DNA from: Chloroflexota bacterium
GTDB taxonomy: Bacteria; Chloroflexota; Anaerolineae; Anaerolineales; E44-bin32
Direction: 5' to 3'
DNA: 33,313 nt
Assembly: GCA_022561215.1 (NCBI GenBank)
Contig: JADFRQ010000034.1
Coordinates: 1-33,313, forward strand
Part shown: piece by piece, positions 24,402 through 32,916 of the stretch
How the letters are laid out: each line of letters starts with the position of its first letter
Position numbering within the stretch: position 1 is the first letter of the stretch
The notes under the pieces: generated by a model
Databases searched by the model: none
Told to the model about the DNA's origin: nothing
What the model saw: only the letters and a program-made list of their open reading frames with translations
Position numbers and translations under genes: made by a program

Positions 24402-25655
24402 CTACCCGGAAGATAGGATCTCAAATTCCAATGTTGTCCACGTCCTGCCGCCGTCCCTGGTTTGAAGCAGGTTCATAAAACCGCCCTCTAAATTTACGGC
24501 CCAGCCTAATTGCGCGTCGATAAAGCTAAATTGGCCCTCCCAATCCAGGGTGCCGAGAAGTTCCCAGGTCACGCCGCCGTCCAGCGTCGAATAGAGTTTT
24601 TCTCCAATGGCCCATCCTGTTCTTCGATCCAGAAAAAGCAGCTTGCCTGCCGGAACTTCGCTCATGGCCCATGTGTCGCCGAGATCGTCGGTCGTGAAGA
24701 GATAATACCTGATAATTTCCCCCTCTTCGCCCAATCTGCATTCCAGACCAATAATAGCTATACCCTCTGTGAAAAGATGAGGCGAGTGAACATCGCAATA
24801 TGCGCTGGGGAGCTCGGCCGGAGGATCATCGGGTAAAGCTAACTGTTTCGCCATCCACGTTCTGCCGCCATCCACAGTCCATTCTACAAATGGTCTCTCA
24901 TATGGGCCTTGTCCAAATGTTGCCAAACCTGTGCGCGTGTCGCTAAAAACCATCCCTGTTTTGCAGCACGACTGTAGACCGCTGTCTTCAGAGGGATTGA
25001 GAATCTCTTCCCAAAATAGCCCCCCATCGATCGTCCTGTACAGGGTCACATAATCGTGTGACATGCCAGATTCTTCATAGATCATCAACCAGCCGTTCAT
25101 GGCATCGATAAACTGAATGGGCATTGAGAGCACGGGAAGAGGAAGATTAATATCCCTCTCTAACCCAATACTGGGTTCCCAGTTAGCGCCCTGATTGGAT
25201 GTTCGCCAAATGATGGTGGAATCAAGATAATGCACCCAACCCTGCTGGGAATTCAAGAAGAATGCACTGGCGGCTTTTTGATCTCCAAGGCTGAGATCAA
25301 TGTTTTCCGGTGGGCTGCTGTCAATCCATTGCAAACCGCCGTCTGCAGTTGTCAAAATGTGATCCTCCCCGGTCGCGGATGCCCCAATTGCCCAGCCGCT
25401 GCTGGCATCAAACATTTTCACGAAGCGCAAAGTTATTTCATCCCCGGCTTCGAGATGTGCGATAGGGAGGGGAGCGCTGGTTGGCTCCTGGGTTGCTGTT
25501 GAGCTTGGCTGCGGTGTTTCCGGGGAATTTTTAGCTGCCGTGATTGTTTCCGTCGAATTGCGCGCGATGGTAGGCGAAGCTGTCGCTGTAGAAAAGTTGC
25601 AGCTCGCAAGCAGAATGATGGCTGCACTGGAGTAGAAATAAAGCAAAAATTTCAT
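24402..25655 (-). CDS. BNR/Asp-box repeat lipoprotein (YCF48-like beta-propeller)
   Basis: 417 residues. A lipoprotein signal peptide ends in the lipobox LLASC (Cys19). A Thr/Ser/Pro-rich linker follows (about 20-65), then seven Asp-box-type repeats: TADGGLQW, TSNQGANW, TIDGGLFW, TVDGGRTW, TTDDLGDTW, TLDGGVTW and TRDGGRTW, each preceded by a G-W-A/V segment. Such repeats build a beta-propeller, probably displayed on the outer face of the membrane. The family includes the YCF48/HCF136 photosystem assembly factor, but bacterial members are mostly uncharacterised. It lies 127 nt downstream of nothing co-directional except the divergent PadR gene, and 128 nt before the aminopeptidase gene, possibly sharing its transcript. 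Confidence 0.85.
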   Translation of the reverse strand: MKFLLYFYSSAAIILLASCNFSTATASPTIARNSTETITAAKNSPETPQPSSTATQEPTSAPLPIAHLEAGDEITLRFVKMFDASSGWAIGASATGEDHILTTADGGLQWIDSSPPENIDLSLGDQKAASAFFLNSQQGWVHYLDSTIIWRTSNQGANWEPSIGLERDINLPLPVLSMPIQFIDAMNGWLMIYEESGMSHDYVTLYRTIDGGLFWEEILNPSEDSGLQSCCKTGMVFSDTRTGLATFGQGPYERPFVEWTVDGGRTWMAKQLALPDDPPAELPSAYCDVHSPHLFTEGIAIIGLECRLGEEGEIIRYYLFTTDDLGDTWAMSEVPAGKLLFLDRRTGWAIGEKLYSTLDGGVTWELLGTLDWEGQFSFIDAQLGWAVNLEGGFMNLLQTRDGGRTWTTLEFEILSSG

Positions 25656-25773
25656 CCAGACGAGTTCCCTGCGTGTCGCACAAGAATATCCGAGAAGCCT
25701 GCCGATGGCAATCCTCTTACCTTAGTATATGCTTCAGCCGCGGCATGACCCAGGAAAAGAGGAAATTTATTTC

Positions 25774-25802
25774 TTGACAAGAACGCTTGACTGTAATATC
25801 AT
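25774..25802 (+). promoter_or_regulatory. Promoter TTGACA-N17-TATCAT upstream of padR
   Basis: A consensus -35 TTGACA (25774-25779), 17-nt spacer and TATCAT (25797-25802). Transcription should start near 25809, just before the palindrome at 25815-25828. Confidence 0.65.
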
Positions 25803-25814
25803 CCAAACTAATTA

Positions 25815-25828
25815 TATTGAATTCAATA
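25815..25828 (+). promoter_or_regulatory. Palindromic operator, likely for the PadR protein
   Basis: TATTGAATTCAATA is a perfect 14-bp palindrome about 6 nt after the predicted transcription start and 27 nt before the padR start codon. Autorepression by the downstream PadR protein is the simplest reading; the position is shown, the binding is inferred. Confidence 0.55.
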
Positions 25829-25854
25829 CTATACCTTGTTTTGGGAGTTATCCA

Positions 25855-26439
25855 TTGAAAGGGAATAGAGGGCGAAGTCGATTTTGGAAGCGATGGATGG
25901 ATGCGCAGCATGCCTATGAACATCACCAGACCGATCAAACCTACGAGCCGCGACGTGAGTGGCATAAACATTTCTCTGCCTTTCTTGGCATAGCTCCCGA
26001 GAAGCATTGGTTGTTCCGCGGGAGAAGGTTTAAGCCATGGTTTTCAGCAAGCACGGGACCTCCGGGACTCTTCAATCCTTTTGTTGCCGGTGTATTAAGC
26101 CGCGGCGGAGGATTGCTGTCACTTTACATTCTGCATCTGCTTGCGCAAAAACCGCGCCATGGCAATGACCTCATGAAGGTGATTGAGCAGCGAACGGAGG
26201 GCCGATGGGGATCAAATCCTGGCGCCGTTTATCCACTGCTGAGTCAATTGGAAGAAGGCGGCCTACTTATTGGAGAGTGGCAAGATCCCGAAAAGCGCAC
26301 GCGCAGAATTTATAAATTGACATCCTTGGGCAGCAAGGAACTCGATAGATTAAAGCAGGTGATCCGGCCAAAATTGGAAGAGGCCATAGGCGTATTGCAG
26401 GATTTATTTCAGGATCTAGACGGTGGTGAGGAGGCGTGA
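25855..26439 (+). CDS. PadR-family transcriptional regulator
   Basis: 194 residues from TTG 25855, which has GGGAG 7 nt upstream and lies after the promoter and palindrome; the open frame to 25729 would start within the promoter. The first about 85 residues are basic, aromatic-rich and unassigned. The winged-helix PadR domain follows: LYILHLLAQKPRHGNDLMKV, GAVYPLLSQLEEGGLL and TRRIYKLTSLGSKEL, then a C-terminal helix for dimerisation. PadR proteins are ligand-responsive repressors, often of their own operon. Two small genes follow closely, the first coupled by an 8-nt-spaced AGGAGG within this gene's end. Confidence 0.9.
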   Translation: MKGNRGRSRFWKRWMDAQHAYEHHQTDQTYEPRREWHKHFSAFLGIAPEKHWLFRGRRFKPWFSASTGPPGLFNPFVAGVLSRGGGLLSLYILHLLAQKPRHGNDLMKVIEQRTEGRWGSNPGAVYPLLSQLEEGGLLIGEWQDPEKRTRRIYKLTSLGSKELDRLKQVIRPKLEEAIGVLQDLFQDLDGGEEA

Positions 26440-26442
26440 TTC

Positions 26443-26652
26443 GTGTCTGAAAAAGTTCTCTTTTCATATGTTTCGAAAAAAGTGGAAGATGGTATAAAAA
26501 TCGAAATTAGCCATGCTGAGGATTTCTTCCCAAGGGGAAAAGTGCAGTCTCATTGCGGATGCCTGATGTTTAATGATCATTTCGTCGATTTTGCAGCCGA
26601 TTTTGTCGCTGCGCCCGGATTTTTGGGACATAAAGAATCCAACCCAAGATAA
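26443..26652 (+). CDS. Small protein downstream of padR
   Basis: 69 residues from GTG 26443, only 3 nt after the padR stop and behind AGGAGG at the end of padR, so coupled translation is likely. The N-terminus reads EKVLFSYVSKKVEDGIKIEI, which shares EKV-x10-DG-x-(K/R)-IEI with the next small gene. The remainder has a Cys pair (HCGC) and a hydrophobic stretch (FVDFAADFVAAPGFLG). No family is recognised. A 9-bp hairpin overlaps its stop codon. Confidence 0.6.
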   Translation: MSEKVLFSYVSKKVEDGIKIEISHAEDFFPRGKVQSHCGCLMFNDHFVDFAADFVAAPGFLGHKESNPR

Positions 26653-26664
26653 ACCTTATCTTGG
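26644..26664 (+). other. Perfect hairpin over a stop codon
   Basis: CCAAGATAA (26644-26652) pairs fully with TTATCTTGG (26656-26664) around a 3-nt loop; the left arm contains the TAA of the preceding small gene. No T-run follows, so it may be an RNA stability or processing element between the two small genes rather than a terminator. Confidence 0.5.
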
Positions 26665-26809
26665 CTTCGATCCATGTACGAAGATTTGTATGGTGACAGT
26701 GAGTTTGATGACGCAAATTAGTATGGATATGGAAATTAAATGAATCCTCGGCGTGAGGATCGATTAGGCTGCCCATTCTCATGAGTAGGCAAAATTAAAG
26801 GAGCTGGAA

Positions 26810-27082
26810 ATGGAAAAAGTAATTAACGAATTTCGATTGATCGAAACCGATGATGGCTATCGCATCGAAATCAAGGGTGACAAAGAACGCTTGAAGAAAC
26901 TCTTGTTTGGTGGGTTTGGTGGATTCGGTGGCCGAAAGTATTGGAGAAGACGCCATCGGCGCGGGCCATTTGGATTTGGGTTTGGGCCCATGGCGTGGAT
27001 GCACGGTGATTTTTTTGGCGATCACGAGGGCGAACATGAACATGAAGAGGCGCATAAATCCGAGGAAAATTCCGAAGATTAA
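26810..27082 (+). CDS. Small Gly/Arg/His-rich protein of the padR operon
   Basis: 90 residues; AAAGGAG lies 7 nt before ATG 26810. Three parts are visible: residues 1-36 (VINEFRLIETDDGYRIEIKG), sharing EKV-x10-DG-x-(K/R)-IEI with the previous small protein; a Gly/Phe/Arg middle (GGFGGFGGRKYWRRRHRRG); and an acidic His/Glu tail (HEGEHEHEEAHKSEEN) that could bind metal ions. No enzyme motif is present. Its placement after padR suggests it is the regulator's target or a partner, but that is inference. Confidence 0.7.
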   Translation: MEKVINEFRLIETDDGYRIEIKGDKERLKKLLFGGFGGFGGRKYWRRRHRRGPFGFGFGPMAWMHGDFFGDHEGEHEHEEAHKSEENSED

Positions 27083-27163
27083 TCCTGTCGTAATCCCAAA
27101 AGGAGTTCTCTCAGCAGTTTAGATCGCCAAGAAAGGATTTTCAACAACTGCAAGTAATTTGTT

Positions 27164-27190
27164 CGGGGGCGGGCGTAATCCCCGCCCCCG
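27164..27190. terminator. GC-rich hairpin between convergent genes
   Basis: CGGGGGCGGG (27164-27173) pairs perfectly with CCCGCCCCCG (27181-27190) around a 7-nt loop, between the padR operon and the convergent acyl-CoA ligase gene. No T-run on either side, so termination would rest on the stem strength alone. Confidence 0.55.
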
Positions 27191-27219
27191 GAATTCCAGA
27201 ATCCGCTGCAAATTAATTA

Positions 27220-28908
27220 TTAAAACTCCTGCGCCTGCAGTTTACGTCGCAGGACCTTGCCTACGAGCGTCTTGGGCAAGTCATCACGAAATTCTATGAA
27301 TTTCGGGACTTTGTACGGCGCCAAATATTCCCTGCAAAAGGCAATTAATTCTTCTTCGGTAGCGCTCTCGCCTTGTTTGAGCACTACAAAGGCTTTAACC
27401 CGTTCACCTTTCCCTTCTATTTCAATACCAATCGCTGCAGCTTCTAATACTTTTGAATGTTCAAAGAGAACGTCCTCAATTTCCCGCGGGTAAACATTTA
27501 ATCCGCCTGCGCCCAGGATCATATCTTTTTTGCGATCGATGATTTGAAAATAGCCATCCTCGTCCATACTGGCGATATCGCCGGTATACAGCCAGGGTTT
27601 TCCACCATCAGCAGCGGGGCGAAGTGTGTTCGCAGTTTCTTCGGGAAGGTTCCAATATCCTTTCATTATCTGCGGGCCGCGAATACAAAGCTCGCCAACC
27701 TCCCCCGTCCCTAAAATCCGATTGCCATCTTCAATATCGACGATCTTTACCTCTGTATCTGGATAGGGCAATCCGATCGTGCCGATCCTGCTCTCACCAA
27801 ATGCTGGGTTGGTGTGCGTTACCGGTGATGCTTCGCTAAGGCCATAACCTTCCACCAGTCGTGCACCGGTGAGTTCCTGAAAGCGTTCCTGTACCTCGAC
27901 CGGCAGAGGTGCAGCCCCGCTATTGCAGCCTTTGAGCGAACGAAGATCATACTTACCAACATTCGGGTGGTTGTTGATGGCGATGTACATCGCGGGAACT
28001 CCCGGGTAGAAATCGGGTTTATGTTTGTCGATCGTTTTTAAGACATCATCGATGTCGCGCGGATTGGGCACCAGAACCATAGTATTGGGCACGATCGCGC
28101 CGGGGTTCATGCAGACTGTCATGGCATAGCTGTGGAACAGCGGCAAGGCCACCAAATAGGAACTATTTCCGTCTAGGCCATTAACCCAAACCGTTACCTG
28201 GTAGGCGTTGACAAAAATATTTCGATGGCTGAGCTCCGCTCCTTTGGAAAGGCCGGTTGTTCCACCGGTATACATCAGTACCGCCGTATCTTCTTCAGTT
28301 ATCTGCACATGCTCTGGCTCGGCGGCCGCATTTTCGAGAATATCAGAGAACCAATAGGTGTCGGCATCGCCAGCTATGTCAATCTTATGACCATCCTTTT
28401 TCTCTTTCAATAACGTGAAAAGAAGATTCAGAACCGGAGGAAAATAGGTCTTTATTTTCGCCACAAGAACGTCTTCGAGTTTCGTCTCCTGGCGTAATTC
28501 TTTGACCATTGGATAAAACGAACTTAAGGTGACAATCAATTTTGCGCCAGAATCATTTAACTGATGTTTTAGCTCGCGGGGGGTATATACCGGATTGCAG
28601 GGAACAACGATCGCTCCGGAGATCAAGACGCCGTAGTAGGCGATCGGGAATTGAGGACAGTTGGGCAGGTGAATGGCAACGCGATCTCCTTTTTTAATCC
28701 CCAGACCCTGCAGCGCGGAGGCAAAGCGCTTAATGGCTGCTTCCAGTTTTCGATAGGAAATTTTATTTCCCTTAAATATGACGGCCGTGTGATCGGGATT
28801 TTCCTGTGCTGTTTTGAGAATGGATGCCGCTATGGTTGTTTTAGGGTAGTCAATATGCTCGGGAACGTGGGCTTCATAGAACTTCAGCCAGGGTTTTTCT
28901 TGTGACAT
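27220..28908 (-). CDS. fadD: Long-chain fatty acid-CoA ligase (AMP-binding)
   Basis: 562 residues from ATG 28908, with AAGGAGG 6-7 nt upstream; an upstream ATG at 28971 lacks a site. ANL-superfamily motifs are complete: the P-loop YTGGTTGLSKG (213-223), VEGYGLSEASPVTHTNP, the hinge Asp region WLYTGDIASMDEDGYFQIIDR, KDMILGAGGLNVYPREIE, and the catalytic Lys near residue 551 in PKTLVGKVLRRK. It activates fatty acids through an acyl-adenylate to acyl-CoA. Chain length is an inference from overall similarity. It stands alone, so its place in degradation or lipid synthesis is not shown. Confidence 0.92.
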   Translation of the reverse strand: MSQEKPWLKFYEAHVPEHIDYPKTTIAASILKTAQENPDHTAVIFKGNKISYRKLEAAIKRFASALQGLGIKKGDRVAIHLPNCPQFPIAYYGVLISGAIVVPCNPVYTPRELKHQLNDSGAKLIVTLSSFYPMVKELRQETKLEDVLVAKIKTYFPPVLNLLFTLLKEKKDGHKIDIAGDADTYWFSDILENAAAEPEHVQITEEDTAVLMYTGGTTGLSKGAELSHRNIFVNAYQVTVWVNGLDGNSSYLVALPLFHSYAMTVCMNPGAIVPNTMVLVPNPRDIDDVLKTIDKHKPDFYPGVPAMYIAINNHPNVGKYDLRSLKGCNSGAAPLPVEVQERFQELTGARLVEGYGLSEASPVTHTNPAFGESRIGTIGLPYPDTEVKIVDIEDGNRILGTGEVGELCIRGPQIMKGYWNLPEETANTLRPAADGGKPWLYTGDIASMDEDGYFQIIDRKKDMILGAGGLNVYPREIEDVLFEHSKVLEAAAIGIEIEGKGERVKAFVVLKQGESATEEELIAFCREYLAPYKVPKFIEFRDDLPKTLVGKVLRRKLQAQEF

Positions 28909-29604
28909 ATTTTTCCTCCTTGGATTATCGTCCAGATTGAGCGATCGCTGACTACGCTCCCGAGAGGGCATCTTGCGAAAATATTTTCCAGTTAATATTC
29001 AAATAGGCGTGATCGGAGATGGCATGAGAAGGAATTTCCGCATCACGCGAGTACAACCTTCCCTATATAACGGGGAATTTAATAATTGACCTGACTATTA
29101 TAGACAAAGCAGCAGTTTCGTCACCCATCACGATCAATTATAAATTATTTACAGGGCTAAATACCCAACCATCAAGCCATTCGCGCGGATTTCCTCTTCG
29201 ATTATTATGCCCAGCGGTGTAGCAAAGCTTAAACGAGTTCGATCAGCATAGATTAATCGGCGTTGTGGGCTGAACCTCATGACTGAGAGTGCGCGAGCGG
29301 TGAAACTGCCGTTGGCGTATGGGAATTCATCTCTTTGTTGCGTTAGGACTAAAAAAAGAAACGTGTGTCTCGGCAATCACATCAAGTCGGTGAAGGAATC
29401 CGGGCGAATGGTCGGATGCGCTCAGCTCGGCGTTACAATTGGGAAATCTTTCCAAGTGGAGCAACATGGTATAAGCCACATCATCACCAACCTCTGCGCC
29501 AAGTTGGTGATTGATTCTACGAGGCGAAAATGAATCGACTACGGAAAATCCTGGACCATCAAGCAACTTCGCTCTTGACCACGGCACATTTGTTGAGCCA
29601 GGGA
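28909..29604. other. Intergenic, about 700 bp, no convincing gene
   Basis: A minus-strand TATAAT (29102-29097) is a possible -10 for the ligase with a poor -35. Plus-strand frames at 29279-29533 and 29530-29688 overlap in an ATGA, but lack recognisable motifs and the second runs through the tRNA promoter. Confidence 0.4.
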
Positions 29605-29633
29605 TTGCAGAATCGTGAGCGGATTTGTATAAT
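29605..29633 (+). promoter_or_regulatory. Promoter of tRNA-Val
   Basis: TTGCAG (29605-29610), 17-nt spacer and perfect TATAAT (29628-29633), with the tRNA 70 nt downstream. Confidence 0.6.
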
Positions 29634-29702
29634 GTTGGTCCTGGGTTTGGATGGGTATTTCAATAATTGCGGTCCCGCAATCCGCTGAATACGGGTTTTT
29701 TT

Positions 29703-29776
29703 GGGCGGTTAGCTCAGTTGGTTAGAGCGCATGCTTGACATGCATGAGGTCGTAGGTTCAAATCCTATACCGCCCA
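29703..29776 (+). tRNA. trnV: tRNA-Val (anticodon GAC)
   Basis: Acceptor GGGCGGT (29703-29709) pairs with ACCGCCC (29769-29775), discriminator A29776. The D arm is GCTC...GAGC. The anticodon stem CATGC/GCATG encloses loop TTGACAT with GAC at 29737-29739. The T arm is GTAGG-TTCAAAT-CCTAT. The 3' CCA is not encoded. Confidence 0.97.
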
Positions 29777-30645
29777 CTTTTATTCCCCGCTCAAAATAAA
29801 TGCTCTCGCCGTGATGGGACTCTTCAAACAGGAATCGAAACTCTATAGTTATGTCCCGCGTAATTGGGTGTCGACATCCTATGGTAGCAGTTGCACGTAT
29901 GTAGGTTTAATGAAGGGGGAAAGTGTGTTTAAGTGCGTCGCCGGTTCGCCGAACGTCGATTTTCTCCCATAGAGGGGAATTATCCATGCCATCGCCTGCC
30001 TGCGAATTCACTTGCAAGAGGGAAACGTAGGATTGAAACTGTCGATGATTCTCACAAGATGGCGATAACACCTTAACGACAAGAGCACACAATTTCTCCA
30101 CTCTTTCAATAGCGCCCCGCCAATATCCACGGCCGCTTTAACGAGGCCCGAATTCCAATAGTCCCATTCTTTTAATCTGCCTTAGTCGAAGCTTAATCAG
30201 TGCGATTGCATTGAGTTCTGACTTCCCCACTTGACCTTATGCCTTTTGCCGACATGCCCCCGGCGATCAAACACCTAGCAGCCTTCACCGCGGCGGCGTG
30301 CCCTCGGCTATGTTTTTGGTTGCCCACTTAATACAACAGGCAAACGTCTACACGCAGCTGCAAGGAGGGATGTGTTATCCAGTGAGGCTCAGATGCGAGC
30401 CATGGCCGGTGCACTGTATTGCGGCCTTTCCAAGCGCGAAATTGGAAGGACTGCGGAGTGAACTTATCAGCAGCGAGCTATGGCATATTCTGGGAATTGC
30501 TCATTAAAAATTTTAGACTCAACGAATTCTCCGGTAATTTCACCTTGACCTGACTAACTGATAAGGAATTTTTCGAACGGGAATAACCCAGAAAAAGAAA
30601 TCCCATTCGCAGCCATTGCAGCTTTTCTCTAAACCGATTATCATT
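29777..30645. other. Intergenic, 870 bp, nothing recognised
   Basis: No tRNA, coding motif or strong repeat found. Open frames (for example 30298-30507) have no ribosome binding site or family pattern. Confidence 0.4.
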
Positions 30646-30674
30646 TTGTTAAGCTATCATCGTTAAATTATGAT
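30646..30674 (+). promoter_or_regulatory. Promoter of the thrS T-box transcript
   Basis: TTGTTA (30646-30651), a 17-nt spacer and TATGAT (30669-30674). The start would be near 30681, just before T-box stem I. Confidence 0.55.
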
Positions 30675-30689
30675 GATTCAAGAAAATTG

Positions 30690-30965
30690 AATAATAGGCG
30701 CGTAGACCGGGACGAGTAATCGGCAAAGTGCGGACAGGGAAAGAGGATCTAGGATTGAGAACCCTCTTACGTCACAAACCGGCGAAAACCACCCGCGAGC
30801 AGAATCCGGAAAGATCGTATTTGATCGAGTAAGGTGACCGATTCAGCCCCGTTAGCGGCTGACAGAGATAGCCGGGCTGATTGAAACAGCCTAGAAAATG
30901 GCTAATCTGGGTGGAACCGTGTGAGCAGCTGCTCTCACCCCAGACCGGTGAGGGCGTTTTCTTTT
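30690..30965 (+). ncRNA. T-box riboswitch controlling thrS, specifier ACC (Thr)
   Basis: Stem I begins near 30698. AGTA of the specifier-loop S-turn is at 30715-30718. The opposite strand of that loop, bounded by CGG/CCGG and CGGG/CCCG pairs, reads GAAAACCA, which places the specifier ACC (Thr) at 30788-30790. The T-box sequence GGGTGGAACCGTG lies at 30909-30921, with the bulge TGGA (30912-30915) to pair with the 3' end of uncharged tRNA-Thr. A terminator stem CTCTCACC/GGTGAGGG (30932-30939, 30947-30954) and T-rich tail follow. Uncharged tRNA-Thr should stabilise the antiterminator and turn thrS on. Confidence 0.93.
30932..30965 (+). terminator. T-box conditional terminator
   Basis: An 8-bp stem (30932-30939 / 30947-30954, one G-U pair) with loop CCAGACC is followed by CG and TTTTCTTTT. 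It competes with the antiterminator that contains the T-box sequence. Confidence 0.85.
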
Positions 30966-30996
30966 AAAAGGTTATTTTTCATGAAGGAGGCGGAAT

Positions 30997-32790
30997 ATGG
31001 TTGAAAAGAAGGATGAACGTTATGAGGATTCGGATCTTTATCGCATCCGCCACTCCGCCGCACATATTATGGCGCAGGCTGTGATGGAAATGTTTCCTGG
31101 AGAGGTAAAAATCGCTATCGGACCTCCGATCGCCGAAGGTTTTTATTATGATTTTGAACTCCCGCGATCCTTAACGCCGGAGGATCTGGAAGTGATCGAA
31201 AAGCGCATGCTCGAGATTATTGGGAAAGATTTCGAATACGCCTTCGAGGTTATCAGCGCGGAAAAAGCCAAGGAAATCTTTGCTGATCAACCTTACAAGA
31301 TCGAGTTAATCGAGGGTTTAGAGGCGGGCGGAGTGGATGAATACGGCACCCCGACTGATGAAGCGCCAGAGATCTCAATTTACACTCAGGATACCTTTAC
31401 GGATCTATGCCGTGGTCCGCATGTGGCGAGGACAGGCGAGATAAATCCGGATGGACTAAAACTGCTGAATGTCGCCGGGGCCTATTGGCGCGGCGATGAG
31501 AATCGCCCCATGCTGCAGCGCATTTATGGAACCGCGTGGCAATCCGCCGACGACCTCGAGCAATTTCTTTGGAGGAGAGAGGAAGCCGCGAAACGCGATC
31601 ATCGCCGATTGGGGAGGGAATTGGATTTGTTCAGCACCAATGAAGATGTAGGACCAGGGTTGATTTTATGGCATCCCAAAGGCGGAATGGTGCGTAAAAT
31701 TGCCGAAGACTATTGTCGTGCTGAGCATGAAAAGGCTGGTTATGAGTTTGTCTATTCCCCGCATATCGGAAAATCCAAGTTGTGGGAAACAAGCGGTCAT
31801 TTGCAGTGGTTCAAAGAGAAAATGTACGCTCCGCTAGATATCGAGGGGCAGGAGTATTACTTGAAACCAATGAATTGTCCCTTCCATGTTCAAATTTATA
31901 AGAGCAATAAGCGCTCCTACCGTGATCTTCCACTGCGTTATGCGGAATGGGGAACGGTATATCGCTACGAGCGCAGCGGCGTATTACACGGACTGCTTCG
32001 AGTGCGAGGGTTTACGCAGGATGATGCCCATCATTTCTGCCGGCCAGACCAAATGCCCGAGGAGATCGACAAAGTTCTCAAATTCACGCTCGACATCCTG
32101 CGTGCTTTTGGATTTGAAAAATTCCAGGCATATCTGAGCACCCGCAATCCAGAGAAAGCAGCTGGTGATCTCGATGATTGGGATAGTTCCACAAAGGCAT
32201 TACGTGATTCTCTTGATCGATCAGGAATCCCCTACCAAATCGATGAAGGAGAAGCTGTTTTTTATGGTCCAAAGATCGATATTAAATTGCTCGATGCGCT
32301 GGGGCGTGAGTGGCAATTGAGCACAATCCAGTTTGATTTCAACCTCCCGGAGAGCTTTGATTTATCCTATATTGGGGAGGATGGCAAAGAGCATCGACCG
32401 GTCATGATCCACCGCGCTTTGCTCGGATCAATGGAACGTTTTATGGGGGTGCTTATCGAGCACTATGCCGGCGCATTTCCTGTTTGGCTTGCCCCGGTAC
32501 AAGCGGTCGTCATCCCCATCGCAGATCGTCATCTGGGTCACGCGGAGCGTATCGCCAAACGGCTGAAAAGTTCTGGTTTTCGGGTGGATGTAGATGCGCG
32601 TGGAGATCGGATGAATGCCAAAATCAGGCATGCTCAGCTGCAAAAAATTCCTTACATGTTGGTTGTGGGAGATCGCGAAGCAAAAACCGATTCGGTATCC
32701 GTGCGTCAGAGATCGGGTGAAGATATGGGCGCCATGCCGTTTGAGGAATTTGAAGCAATACTGGTCAGTGATGTTGCACCCTATCGCTAA
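30997..32790 (+). CDS. thrS: Threonyl-tRNA synthetase lacking the N-terminal TGS domain
   Basis: 597 residues, against about 640 for the common bacterial enzyme. It opens straight into the editing domain: RHSAAHIMAQAV (His19, His23) and DLCRGPHVARTG (Cys138, His142). The class II core has motif 2 (VYRYERSGVLHGLLRVRGFT), zinc ligands Cys294 (MNCPFHV), His345 (DDAHHF) and the His of MIHRALLGSMERF, which is motif 3. The anticodon-binding domain follows (LAPVQAVVIPIADRH). It charges tRNA-Thr and hydrolyses mischarged Ser-tRNA-Thr. AAGGAGG precedes ATG 30997. Expression is under the T-box upstream. The usual about 60-residue TGS domain is absent, and no in-frame upstream extension exists because the T-box terminator lies there. 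Confidence 0.96.
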   Translation: MVEKKDERYEDSDLYRIRHSAAHIMAQAVMEMFPGEVKIAIGPPIAEGFYYDFELPRSLTPEDLEVIEKRMLEIIGKDFEYAFEVISAEKAKEIFADQPYKIELIEGLEAGGVDEYGTPTDEAPEISIYTQDTFTDLCRGPHVARTGEINPDGLKLLNVAGAYWRGDENRPMLQRIYGTAWQSADDLEQFLWRREEAAKRDHRRLGRELDLFSTNEDVGPGLILWHPKGGMVRKIAEDYCRAEHEKAGYEFVYSPHIGKSKLWETSGHLQWFKEKMYAPLDIEGQEYYLKPMNCPFHVQIYKSNKRSYRDLPLRYAEWGTVYRYERSGVLHGLLRVRGFTQDDAHHFCRPDQMPEEIDKVLKFTLDILRAFGFEKFQAYLSTRNPEKAAGDLDDWDSSTKALRDSLDRSGIPYQIDEGEAVFYGPKIDIKLLDALGREWQLSTIQFDFNLPESFDLSYIGEDGKEHRPVMIHRALLGSMERFMGVLIEHYAGAFPVWLAPVQAVVIPIADRHLGHAERIAKRLKSSGFRVDVDARGDRMNAKIRHAQLQKIPYMLVVGDREAKTDSVSVRQRSGEDMGAMPFEEFEAILVSDVAPYR

Positions 32791-32916
32791 GATGCCTCGG
32801 CCAAACATGTGCGCTTTACAACATATGTAAGGCACCTGCCAGAAAGGCTCTACTATCCGTGTGAGAATCTCGTAATAATCCTAAGCCCGCGTGCAAAAGG
32901 ATGGTATAAGTAGTTC

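Noticed and set aside
29279-29688. Two overlapping plus-strand frames joined by ATGA
   Set aside because: No motifs or ribosome sites, and the second runs across the tRNA-Val promoter.
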